Assembly: GCA_013399855.1 (NCBI GenBank)
Contig: VXAY01000710.1
Location: forward strand, 777,337 to 841,336
DNA length: 64,000 bases
Direction of reading: 5' to 3'
Source: Oxyruncus cristatus
Taxonomy: Eukaryota; Chordata; Aves; Passeriformes; Cotingidae
A model generated the notes under the pieces. It made no database searches, was not told where the DNA came from, and saw nothing but the letters and a program-made list of their open reading frames with translations. The position numbers were made by a program, and so were the translations under genes. Below, piece by piece: positions 10,951 to 23,349 of the stretch. Position 1 is the stretch's first letter. Each line of letters begins with the position of its first letter.

Positions 10951-13900
10951 GAGTGGCTCCTGGGGGGTTGGACAGGGAAGATTCCTTAACATGCAACAGA
11001 CAGATGCTTAAAGACAAATTGCCAGCAACAATTTCTTTCTTTTCTGAAATTGCTTTATGACTGTGGGTTTTGGGAGGGTTTTGAGGGGTGTTGTCTGTTT
11101 GTTTGTTGTTTATTTTCACCCAGATCCATTACAACTACCACCTGATTTAGGAATTCTTCTGCTGGTAACTGAAATTAGGGTAAAAGCCCTGACATTCTTT
11201 GAATGAAATCCATAATAAACAAGCAGACAAAGTCATAATGGTTGATTCAGTAAAATTCAGAGAGGATTTGGGATCCTTTATACCATTCGATGCAACTCAT
11301 GTGGCTTCCACGTATTCATCCTGTGTCATTTACTTGCTGATTTGATGCATATATTTTGCATTTGTTCTGTGCCAAATACAACAATGACATTGGCATGCTG
11401 TGAAGCATTGTATTCCCTTTCACAGGTCATATTTGGACTACAAATTCTTCTGCACAAGTACTGGTACAGCTAAACAATGAAATATTTAAATTAACAATTA
11501 TAGTTTTCTGTTTTCAATTTATTAATAAAATAAAATTACAAATTCCAGAAAACAGAAGTAGATACAAATACTCCTGTACACCTAATCAGTAGCAGACATA
11601 CAGACTTGAATTCTGGCAGCAGACCTTTGCCAAACTCATATTAAGGTCAAGGGCCTTTTAGGGCTTTGTGTTTTGGACTTCTAAAATGTTTGTTGAGGAT
11701 GCGTTCTGCTTCTGACACTGCAAAACTCTTTCTTCCACATTATCAAGAACCTTTGACCTGAATCTGTGGTTTAGTAGTCTGGCTTCTGTAATACTGAACT
11801 GTGATATTGATATACTCCCTAATGTATGAAAATGCCCTAAGATCCAAGGTAAATGTTCTCCTCTGGGCTTGTGGGAATGTGCCTTGGATAACTCATGAGT
11901 GGCTCTCATGGTGGACCTCGGTGGAGACAGGACAAGAGAATACTTGGGGTCCCCCACCTGCCATTGTGTCTCTGTGCTCCTTTGAGGGTGCTAAAGCTTC
12001 TGTCACATAATTGAGCAGAAGGAAAGCAAGTTTGCAGAGATAGGAAAGCTGGTAGTGCAATTACTCTCGAAAACACTGTTTCTCCATTTATATATATTTA
12101 CCAATGTAACTGTGATTTCCACAATCACAAATTCGAAATTCTCTAAGCTTCATTATTTTGTTCTTCTTTATAGAAATAGCAACAAAAATACCAAAATTTA
12201 ATTTCTTGATACTGTAGTCAATGAAAATAGAAGTGAGAGAGGTTATCAAAAGTTCAAACCTTTTACAGCACATATCAGTCCACGTTGAAGTCTTATGAGC
12301 GAGCTACAATTTCTAAATCTTATAGGAGAGACATATGTCAGAACTTAATTCTTTGTTAGTGACTAATACTTCATCATGTTGCAGAGGTTTTCTGCTGTTA
12401 TATTAGTAAAATCTTTCACAATAAGATGTGCTATAATTGCACAGTCATTTCCAGTAGATTTCCTGATACAATAATGGCAAATATTACTAGTAAGTGTCTG
12501 TCACATCTAGCAAATGCTGAATTACTCCGCATTAATGGTTTCTTCTTAGCCTTCTAAGTTTTAAAGCATTTGTTCCCTTTGCTGAAGATCCTTTTTTCCT
12601 CTTTCTATTCTTTTTTTCCATTGACTCACTTCAAAAATCGTGTCTGGTGTTTGAGAGAAAAACCAAAACCCACACATATAATTTCCACATCCTCTCATTT
12701 TGTGTTATTTTGTTTCAAAGTTCTTTCCCCCATTTCTAAATAAATCTATCAGCCTGCCAGTGTGATTCATTTAAATTGAATACACAACTCCTGCACATGA
12801 AAACTAATTAAGCAGCCTAGAATACTTGATTCCATGTGGGGTTCCTGCTTTCCTTAGGTATATATGAGGAAGTTATTAAGCTTTATCCCAAATTATTTTC
12901 TCCTATTTTCTCTCTGAATACTGTTTGGACCATTAAAATTTATAGAAACATGTAAAAACCAAATGTGTCACCTCTCTTATTTATTCTAGTGTACTAAACA
13001 CTTATCCATACCACTAAGATAACAGTGAAATGAAAACTGATCAAAGTGAATACAACCAAAGTTAACCCAAAAAAAGAATTTTCTAACAGGAGTAAGCATA
13101 TCAATTGTCCCTTGCCTATAACAGTTTTATTCGAAGTCAACTCAACTAATTATCTGGGTACTGAGAAAAAAGGCTATTGAATGTCTATCGATACAGTGTT
13201 AAATTTGCAAAAAATGATTGAGTTATACCTTGATACCATCACAGAAAAAAAAAAAAAAAACACACGGGAGAAGGGAAAAAAAATATGAGAAAACTTATTT
13301 CTTATGAAATGGCCTATAAAATTAATATTTCACAATAGCAGACTTGTGGAATACATTGTATTCAAGGTGTTAGTGATCTTGAGCAAACCATTCCTACTCT
13401 ATTGGGACTTCCACTTAAGATCTGAGAACCCCAGTAGCATGAGCAGCTGCTGTAAGGGAGCCTGCTGGAACCCCCTGTTCTGGTCTGTCTGGGAGCTAGT
13501 GGCTGTTATGGCAGAGATGGCATTCCAGCCTGTCAGTAGAAGAAATCTGATTTTGTTTGTTACACAAAATAAAAGGTACCACAGTATCAGAGGAAGGAGA
13601 AACTTTTCCATGGATGGTATCTTCCCAGAGTACTACAGAAAAGTCATCTGGGTCCATCTGATGGTTTTCATTTTTTCTGGCAAAAGTTTCCTAAAAGAGT
13701 TTCGAGATATCTCTTTCAGTAGACTAATTGTAGAGAATACACTTTTTTTCAAAAATAGTTTTACCAAAAATAATAATTCAATAGAAATTCTGTAACCTTT
13801 TCTATTTCTTAAATTAGTACATTGGTTGCTCCTAGCTGTTGCTACTGAATAGACTGATAATCACTGCCTGCCCATATGCAGCTAAAAGTTTTTTGCACTA

Positions 13901-16649
13901 CAATAAGAAGAGACAGTGATAAATTGGTTAAATCCAATAAAGGAAAAACCGAGTCCAAAATTATGCAGAATCTAATTTCAGCAGAAAAGTGACTGAGCAC
14001 TAAATACTGAGAGTACTGGGAAAATATATGCTGACTATTAAGAATATATAATTTCTCCAGTGAAAAGGAACATGTATATTTTAGAGCCAAAGTGACTCTT
14101 CAAAAATGCAAATCTCCAGGTTGAGCTTAGAGAGAACATTCACTTCAGAACTATTTTAGTGTTTGATTGAGAATTACAAGCCTAGATGCAAAGAAACAAG
14201 TTCTCTCTTCTAGCAGCGCTCACTTTCTTCCCATTTAGTAAATGATATGAAGCAAAACAAAAAATCATCAACCCCAAACCTTAAATAGAAACAAATAAGT
14301 TATTTCAGAATTTTCAGTATAGGAATAATATACATTTCTGGAAAACACATGAGTTTTAGGTGCAATGTCAATTGAAAAGTAGAGACACACTGACATTTCT
14401 TATAGCTGTCAGGGATGTCTCTCAAGCTAGACTAAATAAAGCATGACTAGGCAACTCAAAAGCATATTCCCAGGTCCATCAGAGTAAATTCTCACAGGTA
14501 TCAACAGGGATCAGTAGATACTGTGGTACAAAGTGTTCCTAAAAGCATTTCATCAATTTATTTCTGTCCTGTTAATTTTTTTTAATCTTTTTAGTCTTTC
14601 TTCAGCATAATTTAATTCTTCATGTTTTATATGAAAGAACTGCAAGTCTTAATTTATTTGTTTCTTTCTGTAAGTTGTTTGAGATAATTGTCTTTACTAT
14701 TTGTGACAAACCATATATTAATTACATTCCGGGGAAAAGAGCACATTCACATTACTACGTCAGACTGAAACTCTTCCCATCTTTTTATGCAAATCAGGGA
14801 TTTTGAAGTCTGGCATTACAATAGCATAGTAGCAGCCTAACTTTGGCAGAACTTTCTATACTCTACATATATTAATCTAACCCCTTCCCTCCGCTTCCAA
14901 CCTAAATCCCTCAAAAACTACTGTTTAGAATATAATGGGAAAGGAATTAGTTCAGATTTTTTCCTCAAGCTAAAAAATTATTTCTGAATCTTGAAATCCT
15001 CAAGTACTTGCATTGTCTGTTTAATCTTACTAAAAAAGCTATTATTCCTTCTAAGGATGGAGTGATATATTCTCATTCACAGTCTTCTTCTGTGAAAGAG
15101 TTTGCAAGCTAGACTGCAGTCCTCAGAAAAGCTTGGGACTTTTTTGCAATGGAGTATTTGTCATTAGAGACAAAGCTTTAATTGAAATATCAATAATATA
15201 AAACTTGTACAAGCTGAAACACAGCTGTTTTTCAATAAAATTTTAATCCAAGCCTTTTATAAGGGGACTCAAACTTCTTTGGTGTTATTTGGAACTTCCT
15301 GGCAAATTAATATTTATGGTTAAATACATATCTTCCAATGATATGGAATAGATATTACAATAGATACCAGAATAATTTTTTTCCTGATCTTTAAATCACA
15401 AGCTGTTTTTACATGCAGCAGCACTCTTTATACTGTTTGTTTTGACATTCCACTCTTGGACCTCTAGATAAAATTATCCTTCTTATTTTTATTGTAAGTG
15501 AACCTCCTGTAACTCTTTCAGGTCTTTTGGAACTTCCCTAACAGGAAGGAGGGTATGACCTGAATGCATTCTGTGTTCTACAGAAATACTAAATTTTAAA
15601 CTTCCTTAATATCTGAGGTCTCATTGTGTTGTTATTTCAGAAAAAAATTCAATGAGAGAAAGTGTAGATACTGAGAACCAGACCTGTGGGGAGGGCAGGT
15701 TGCGCATTTGATTTTTAATTGTAAATCATGCAGCAGAACAACAACAATGCCAAAGACAACTGTTTGATAGTTAATCATCTCTGCAAGAATAAATCAGGGT
15801 TTATTAATATTCATTCAATAAAAACAACTCCCAAAAATTATCACCAATGGAAATCTGTGTCATATGGTAATCATAATTAGAGTGTCTCAATTGCATTTGT
15901 AATTACAGTAATGACTTGTATTCAAATATACTTACTTTCCTAATCTACAGCTAAAGCTGTAAGACCCCAACACCCGAGCTACAAGCTCATGTAACGGGTT
16001 GTACTTTAAAAATATACAAGGCTCTGACAATATCTGCCCTCTGGATACATAGGAAGAGCCTTTGGTTCTTTTAACACCTTAAGAGAGAGCGCATAGGAGA
16101 AAAGTTGCACACATTTTCTCAGGAGGTACTTTTACTGGTAAGCTTTAGAAAATAAGAGTACTTGGCAAAAATTGAAATGGTAACATTCAACCAAAGTAAA
16201 GCATTCTACAAAGCCTTGACTTAGCACATGCTAACCCATAAAAGTGAGCAAAATCCAACCCATTCAGTGTCAAGATATCCAAAATATTAAGGAGATTAAG
16301 AGAAGAAGAATAAGAAGGAGAGGAAAAAGAGAAAATTATAGCTACCACTGGGGTTCTGTGCAAATCCATCTTCCATGTGACCAGGGTTTTAACAAACATG
16401 GGGAACACATGTTGCTGGTTTTATTTGTTTTGGTCCCCCTGTGGCCACATCCCCTGTCCCCAGGCAGGAATTCCAGTGTGCCAGCCAACCTGGAGCTGGG
16501 TCAGGGGCTCTAGCAGGTATGGTCTGGGGCAGTGCTCCCAGTCTGCCAGTGACTGGCAGCTGCTCCTGGGCTGTCCAAGGAGGCTCCAAGGGGCTGGGGT
16601 GTGGAACAGGGCACAACTCCACCTTCATGAAATTCAACCTGTCCCTTCC

Positions 16650-16651
<2 letters not shown>
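10951..16651. other. Unassigned AT-rich DNA, no gene seen
   Basis: There is no recognisable gene or repeat over 5.7 kb apart from an A17 run at about 13,244. The longest open frame (plus, 13,304-13,795, 163 codons) carries no domain or signal peptide and its composition looks like random AT-rich sequence. Positions 15,700-15,960 are dense in TAAT/ATTA and octamer-like words without simple repeats, a texture often seen in conserved non-coding DNA; this is only an impression. Confidence 0.45.

Positions 16652-16681
<30 letters not shown>
16652..16681. repeat. (AC)15 microsatellite
   Basis: Thirty bases of pure AC dinucleotide, flanked by CCTT and TTGAGTTGG. An uninterrupted array of this length is usually polymorphic. 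Open frames running through it (Thr-His repeats) are artefacts. Confidence 0.97.
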
Positions 16682-16684
<3 letters not shown>

Positions 16685-17694
16685 AGTTGGCCCAAGCCAA
16701 TAACTAATACAATAATCCTGTGTCTCACAGATGCTTAATGAACCATACTTATATTCCAGTTGCTAGAGAAAGGAAAATAGTCAGAAGATGTCCCAGTCAT
16801 TTTGAGCCTGTATTAGGTTTAAAACAAGCTGATGTGTATTCTAAAACAATTCCTGGTAATATATATAAACTGTAAAGGACCATCTACCACATGAAGCAGA
16901 ATGTTCTATACACATATACAGATCTCTTAGCCAGAGAAAGTTCAAATGTACATGAACTTAGCAGAGTACAGTGTCATCTAAAGGTACTGATCATCAGTTC
17001 AACATGAGACCATGAAACATGAAGTATAAAGAAAGAACAATTTCTACTCAGTCTTTTCCAAGAGAGACTACCTAAATATTTTTCTTTCCCCTCTTCAAAA
17101 CTCTTTCATTTTTCATTCTGTCCTGTGTCAAGGTTCCTTAGTCTGTCTTACTGGCCTTCTTTGTTCAAAAGGGCTGCAGTATCACTTAATCTTCAATGGC
17201 TTCAGGAAAAAACATTTCTGAGATACTGCTCTGCTTCAGTGGTATGTTAGAACTCCATAGGTTTGGGTTCTAAAAATCTTATTCACTCACCTTTAAAATA
17301 GACATCAGATTTCACCATTTACAGTTTAAAAAAATTATTAAAGACTAAATTAAACATAAAACACAAGGATAAAGACCGATCATACATTTTGCTACAAAAA
17401 TTGCAATAGAAATCTTCATAATACTGTTATGTAACACAATTAAACAGAAAGAATTATCAAAAGTCTTATTTTTGTTCAATTCACTAGTAGCTTAGATGAA
17501 TTCTTTAGTCCTGACTATTGGAATTATCTTCAGTGTACTCATTAGCTTCAATGTGGTCATTTCTTCTTTAGAGTTCACAGAAAGCTCAAATTTCAAAATT
17601 ATTCGGTTACCTTTTGTTTCTTCAGGGAACATAAAGACAAAAACCCCGCAAAAGACTGCAAATGCCATCGTATTACATTAACATTCCAATATTT
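16682..17694. other. Unassigned DNA, no gene seen
   Basis: No repeat family or coding signal recognised in this kilobase. Confidence 0.5.
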
Positions 17695-17758
17695 AAAAAA
17701 AAAAACAAAAAAAAAACCAAAAAAAACCCCAAACCAAACCAAACAAACACAAAAAACC
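17695..17758. repeat. A-rich low-complexity tract
   Basis: Runs of A interrupted by C (AAAAACC, AAACCAAACC units) over some 64 bases. No retroposon body could be recognised upstream, so it is listed as low complexity and not as a poly(A) tail. Confidence 0.9.
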
Positions 17759-20700
17759 TTTTTATTAAGAGTGTGTCAGAGAAGTTTTACATTCAGTACA
17801 GATGTGACCAGTGGTTTTGGTTAAAATGAGGAATGAGAGTTTACTCCTTTTGTCCTATCAGGTTGTGCTGTCAGTGAGGACTTGGCAGAAAGAAACTGTC
17901 CAGGTGGTATAAAGCTCTTGTAGTAGCAAGTCCATAAAATAGCTCTGACCTAACTGTTCACCCACATATGAGCATCAGCACTACTGCCAGCACCAAACGT
18001 CCAGAAATACCAAGTTAGGTTTCAAGGTTTTAAATATTTTTTTTATTTTTCAGTGTTGCTCTTAGGATTAAATGTTGCTCAGTTGAGGTTAGTTTCCAAA
18101 GCCAGGAGGACTGAGAAAATCTCTTTTTAATAAAGGAAAGTTAATAATCTCTTAAATGAATCCAAGGGTTGCTTAAGACTAACAAAACAGATAATAAGAA
18201 TGCCAGAATTAACAGTGCAAGGTCAGAAGTGAAGAGTTGTGTTAAATCTAAATCTAAACATAATATTTCTGCTTCGAAGTTGCACACATGAGGGGTTTTT
18301 TTTCCAGAAAACTAATCTAATAAATCCCAATTTTCTCTGCTGTTCTGGAACTATTTATAAGACCTCATGGTAAACAACTTCAAGGAAACGATCTGGTTTT
18401 TTTTTTTTATTAATCAGGCTATTTTTCAAACAGAAAAGTTCTGTGACTATTCACCATGCAGATTTAAAAACTGGTGTGTTATCACAATGAAACAGGTGAT
18501 GAAAATCGTGCTTGGCAGGGGTTTAATTAGCTCTGCTAGTGAATCTGCAAACACCCCAAATCATTATTGGCCAGTTTAAATTTTTATGGGGCTATTATTT
18601 ATGTGACATTTTAATGCTGATGAACAGTTAGTGATGAACTTTGGTCCCATCATTTATAACTCCTTTTGGTAAGTAACGGTACATTTAAACTCACTGAATG
18701 ACACTGTGGAACTATTGTCTGTTAAACTGTAGAGAGCTGTACACAACACAGGTCGCTTCACAGGGCATACATTTCATGAAGACTCTTCATCTTCTTTCCA
18801 CTCCACTTAGAGCTAAAGTAGTATTAAGAAAAAAAATCCTTTTAATGATAAATTAAAAAGAGATAGTAGGATACTTCCTGAATAAGAGATGGAAAACTGG
18901 AAATCCTCTATGAACTGCTTCACCACCCACATTTAGTAAATGTTACCTAATGCTAATAAAAGCCACTGCAATAATAAATTTTGCAGCGTTAGGTCACTAT
19001 AAAAATAAAGTAATGTATAATTTAAGAAAGCCAGGATGTTATTGACATCAGAACCAATCAGGAATCAAAATGTGTTTCCAACAGCAATCAGCTTAATTTA
19101 GTTCTGACTTCAACTGAATTGGCATGTCCCCTTGGAATGTTTTTGTTTAATAAATCAGCAACTTTTAATAAGGTTTCTGTTTAATGAAAGAGAAACCTTT
19201 CCAATTGAAATGTTTTCAACCAGCTCTAGCAAACATTGTGATTTTTTTATTTTCTTGACATCATAATTCTTCATTCTCCTTATTAGATTACAAATATTGT
19301 TAATGAGGATTTTTTTTTTTTTTTTAATAAAGACAAGACAGGTCTGGATAAAAATCTATCAACTTTCTAGTATATAGAACAGAAAGTGCAGTAGAGTACT
19401 TGCAGCTGGGTCAGGCACGCACTTAGACACAGATTTACTAAAAATGCAGAAGTTCGTTTTGTGACGTTTAAGCTGAAGCTAATAGCAATGCAATGACTTG
19501 GTCTCACATCCCAGAAGCCTGATCCAGCAGCTTTGCAGTGGGTGCTGGGAGTAGTTCCCTGGAAAGTGTGCTCACTGCACACACCTCGTAGGGTTTCCTC
19601 AGAGCTGTAGCTGCCAGTTTAAGCAAGGACATAAATAAAATAGTGTCTTTCCATTTGTCCCATTTAACTCTTAAGTTCTTGAAATAATTTGAATGTGTGC
19701 ATGGGGACCTGAATGTGTGTGGTCTTATTTTTATTTGAAAATTACCTTGTTTTTATTTAAAAGTGCAGTAAGAGGTCCTCATGCAAACATCCTTTATGAA
19801 TGGAGTTGTTCTCTTGTGTGAAAATTATATAACACTTAAATGACCAAAAAGGAGGAATTTCTCTTCATGGAGAGGACCTGTGCAGCAAGTCATGGGAAAG
19901 CCATTCAGGGTTTATCTGAATGGCTTGTGAATTGGGGGTTCCCAGCATCTGAGGCAAGATAAGATTAGTTCACTATCTATATTTACATTCTATCTTAATA
20001 AAACAGCTATTTTATTGCACCATTTGTTGTTGGACCTTTCCTGTTGAGGTAAAGAAAGAACCCTGCACTATCTCTTTCTCCCACTCTTACCATGTACCCT
20101 GGTAGAGAGCACGTGGATTAGCTGCATTTCTTTCAAACTTTTAAATCTTACACTGTGCTTTGGATGTCACTGTAACACACAAAAATATAAGTAAGGACAT
20201 ATTTACTTCATCTTTCTAGTGGCCAAAATTTTCAAGTGGGAGTGGCTATAATTTTTTTCTTACTGCTAATACAGCCTCATGTTTTGAGCAGCCCAAGATT
20301 TTTCTCAGGTTGGCATGCTAACAGAATTGTGGAGGAATTTGTTATAATGGGATAAATTTTGCAATGTAAATCACTCTAGAAAACTGAAAGAAATATGATT
20401 CCCCATAATTAAGGAGAAATTACATTTATTCTGTTTGGTACCAGTCCAGTTTCTTCAACCAAAGGCAGTTGAACACACAAAAACATATTTACTGTAGAGT
20501 TACTCAGAGTTAGACAGCAAATGATGTCTCTGGCATTGGATAACCAATAATTACTTTTTCATGAAATCACATTAGAGTCCTAAATAATGCAGCCACTTCT
20601 GTGTAAAAATTTCATGAGCTTGATTGTAATTATTCTTCAGTTTGTGGCAGTCTTGGCTCTACAATACACTCTACAAGGCCTGATTCAGATCTAAAAATAG

Positions 20701-21492
20701 AATCAACTGTGACTGCTTGGTCCTTTTTTGACACTAGAAGAGTGTAAATATGGATGGAAAATTCACTTTGCATGTTATTAAATGGTTGCCAGCTATAAAC
20801 AGTTACCACGTTTGATTTAAAGATGTTCTCTGTTTTTTCCCCTCAAAGTCATTCAGCAAATAATGGAATAAGAACCTGTAGACAGCCTATTAATAAGAAA
20901 GGACAACTTCTGAGAGTTACCTGGGGGCAGGGGAGAAGTTGTGGCCTGACACAGAATTGCAAGTTCACAGCAGAATCCCATGGGAAATAGGAATGCCATA
21001 GACTTTACTGCTGACCTGAGAAGGAACTAATTTCTAGTCCTTCGTGTAACTGGCACGGGTGTGGAAGCCCAGACCTTCTCTTCCTGGGAGGCTGGACACA
21101 GTTTCCTCAACTAGAAAAGCTGAAGTAGGCTGTAATAATCTCTGTTGGCTAACTTAGCCTCTTACAAGAGCAGCCCAGATCCTGGGTATTTTTCAGTATG
21201 TCACAGCACTTAGAAGGGAAAATATGAAATATACTCATGTCTTATCACACGGCTTTCTTTTTTTTATTTGTGAAAATAAATGGTACTTATTTGAGTAAGT
21301 TGAGTGTCTTGAGTCTTGCATCAGTTCCTATTCCAATAAGAGTGGTCTGGGATCTCCTTCCTTACTGACTTTATACTTTTCAGAAGTAAACATTTTTTTG
21401 CTATGACTTTTAATCTATCTCTTTAATTACCCCTTAAGTTATTCATTGAAATTTAGCATTCTCCAAGTATTTTTAAAATAATTCTTTATAGT
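17759..21492. other. Unassigned AT-rich DNA, no gene seen
   Basis: No coding signal and no recognisable transposon. Positions 18,490-19,210 lack simple repeats and hold many homeodomain-like TAAT/ATTA words (for example GGTTTAATTAGCTCTGC and CAATCAGCTTAATTTAG), making this a candidate conserved non-coding element. A short stem-loop (19,898-19,926) is listed separately. Confidence 0.45.
19898..19926. repeat. Short inverted repeat, 11-bp arms, 7-nt loop
   Basis: AAGCCATTCAG and its exact reverse complement CTGAATGGCTT flank GGTTTAT. The size is near what chance allows in 64 kb, so this is a structural note only. Confidence 0.85.
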
Positions 21493-22097
21493 TGTCCTGG
21501 CTTCACCTGGGATAGGGTTAATTTTCTTCTTTTTAGGAGCCAGTGCAGTACTGTCTTTTGGGTTCAATAGGAGAATAATGTTGACTGATTAACTGTTAAC
21601 ACACTGGTGTTGCAAAGTTGTGCTTACTCTAAATCAAAGACTTTCAGTGTCCCATGCACTGCCAGTGAGGAGATGCACAAGAAGCTGGGAGGGAGCATGA
21701 CCAGGACAGCTGACCTGAAGTGGCCAAAGGGATATTCCATATCATAATATGTGCCCGGTATCATGCCCAGTATAAAAACCATAAGGAGCTGGCTGAGAGC
21801 CACCAGTTGCTGCTCAGGGACTGGATGGGCATCAGTAAGTGGTTGGTGAGAAATTCTGTTGTACATCACTTGTTTCTCTTGGGTTTTATTTCTCTCTCTT
21901 ACTTACCTTATAATTTGCAGTAGTAGAATCCAGTTACTATTGTTATATTATATATTTTGTTTCAATTATTAAATTGTTCTTAGCTCACAGGGTTTACCTG
22001 TTATTTCCAATTCTCCTTCCCACACAGGGTGGGGAGGTTGGAGAGTTAGTGAGAAGCCATGTGGTACTTAGTTGTCACCTGGAGTTAAACTGTGACA
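21493..22097 (+). mobile_element. Solo LTR (ERVL-type) with 5-bp target duplication
   Basis: The element starts TGTCCTGGCTTCACCTGGGA and ends AACTGTGACA, that is TG...CA with partly inverted ends (TGTC / GACA). Perfect 5-bp direct repeats ATAGT flank it at 21,488-21,492 and 22,098-22,102, the hallmark of an integrase-mediated insertion. A 5-bp duplication agrees with ERVL-like elements. Inside are a TATA box (21,771) and an ATTAAA polyadenylation signal (21,968-21,973) in plus orientation. I recognise the sequence as a solo LTR family common in songbirds and other Neoaves. No internal proviral sequence remains, so the two LTRs of the original provirus recombined. Confidence 0.92.
21771..21777 (+). 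promoter_or_regulatory. TATA box of the solo LTR
   Basis: TATAAAA in the context GCCCAGTATAAAAACC, in the expected U3 position about 280 bp into the LTR. It is intact; present activity is unknown. Confidence 0.7.
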
Positions 22098-22160
22098 ATA
22101 GTTTAATCCTTTAAGGTAACTTTGGGGAAAAAGGACAAATAGAATTATTGTCTTACAGAG

Positions 22161-22630
22161 TGTTCTGCAAGGGGAGATGCTGGTCCATTATGATCCCCAC
22201 AAGAAAGGCACTCAGACCTGTAAGGTATCATTTTAAATGCCATTTATTAGAATTAAAACTATGAGAAAAAATTAGCACAGAAAATCTTATATCCCCTTAG
22301 TTGCAGACAACCCATATGCAAGGTAGACCCTGTCAAAAGAAGAGATTTTCCTCTTTTGATCATTTGAGATATTACAAGGAAATGACTCAATCTATCATTT
22401 CCACAGTCAAACAGAAGTGATGGTCACAGGAGAACTTCTTGCTGTCTTTTTAGCTAAAGGCAAGGCCACACAGACAGTGCACTCACCATCTGGCTGAGGT
22501 CATCCTGTGGCCAAGGGAAATGTGCCACACCACACAGTCCCGGGGGCCTTCTGGATGGGCAGTATGGCACAGCAGGGACCGGGACATACTTTGGGTTAAT
22601 TAATGTGGATCACTAACTTCTTGATATGCA
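22161..22630 (-). mobile_element. Second LTR, minus strand, next to the solo LTR
   Basis: Read on the minus strand, the block shows a TATA-like GGGATATAAGATT (about 22,296-22,284) and, some 40 bp later, AATAAA (22,248-22,243). After that comes a U5-like stretch with CTTACAGGTCTGAGTGCC and an end GCAGAACA at 22,161. This is the order U3-R-U5 of a retroviral LTR. It lies only 63 bp from the neighbouring solo LTR and in the opposite orientation. I found no matching target duplication, so both edges (TGCATATC at 22,630; AACA at 22,161) are tentative. No gag, pol or env similarity is attached. Confidence 0.6.
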
Positions 22631-23349
22631 GTGGTCTTCCAGTCAGGACAAAATACATAGGGTAAGGTAGAGCATCTGTTGAAAAGACAAAGCCAGTGAC
22701 AGAAATAGGAATACAGAAGAAGATGCCTAAAAAGGAAAAAAGAAAGCATTCTTAGAGTTTATTCAAGTGGAACAACAGATACCTAATTTTCAAAATACCA
22801 CTTTTACAGATACGTTTTTGCAAAACTTCTTTTAACTTGTAAAGTTCTTTTGAACTCTGGGCTTTTCATTTTATTCCTAGACTGTTGAATTGGGACTGTT
22901 TACTACAGAAAATCAAGGTATTTCACATGGAACAATCTGCCTTTATTTTTTTTTTAAGGCTGATATAATCTTTATGTTCAATTCAACAGCAGTGTAAGCA
23001 TGTGCCTATCTTTAAATATAGGTCAAATAATCTATTATCTACTGCTTTCTTTCTGCATTTATTTCACCTGATACTTACAGAGCTAATCAAATCGACATTT
23101 CATTCCAATCACTGAAACTTCAAATGTGTTTTGCTAGTCATACATGACAAAATTTGAGATCAGGTGTGCGAGATACTCTAAAGGAACAAGTGAAGGTAAT
23201 GATTTCAAATCTAGTACAGTTGATTTTAAGGCAGAAGAGCAGTCCCAGCTAAGCAGCTTTGGACCACAGTGTGTTTATCTTCCCTGTAAAATCCATCTTA
23301 AGCACATATATTTTCTCTATATATTCTACATGTGTTATTGCCTTCTCTT
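22631..23349. other. Unassigned DNA between two LTRs
   Basis: About 700 bp without a recognisable gene or repeat. It does not resemble retroviral internal sequence, so the LTRs on either side are separate insertions and not the two ends of one provirus. Confidence 0.5.

Noticed and set aside
13304..13795. 163-codon open frame on the plus strand
   Set aside because: The composition looks like translated AT-rich DNA. There is no signal peptide, domain or splice context, and an overlapping minus frame is open as well.
22098..23349. Idea that the LTRs at 21.5 kb and 23.4 kb bound one provirus
   Set aside because: They differ in family and orientation, and the first has its own closed target duplication.
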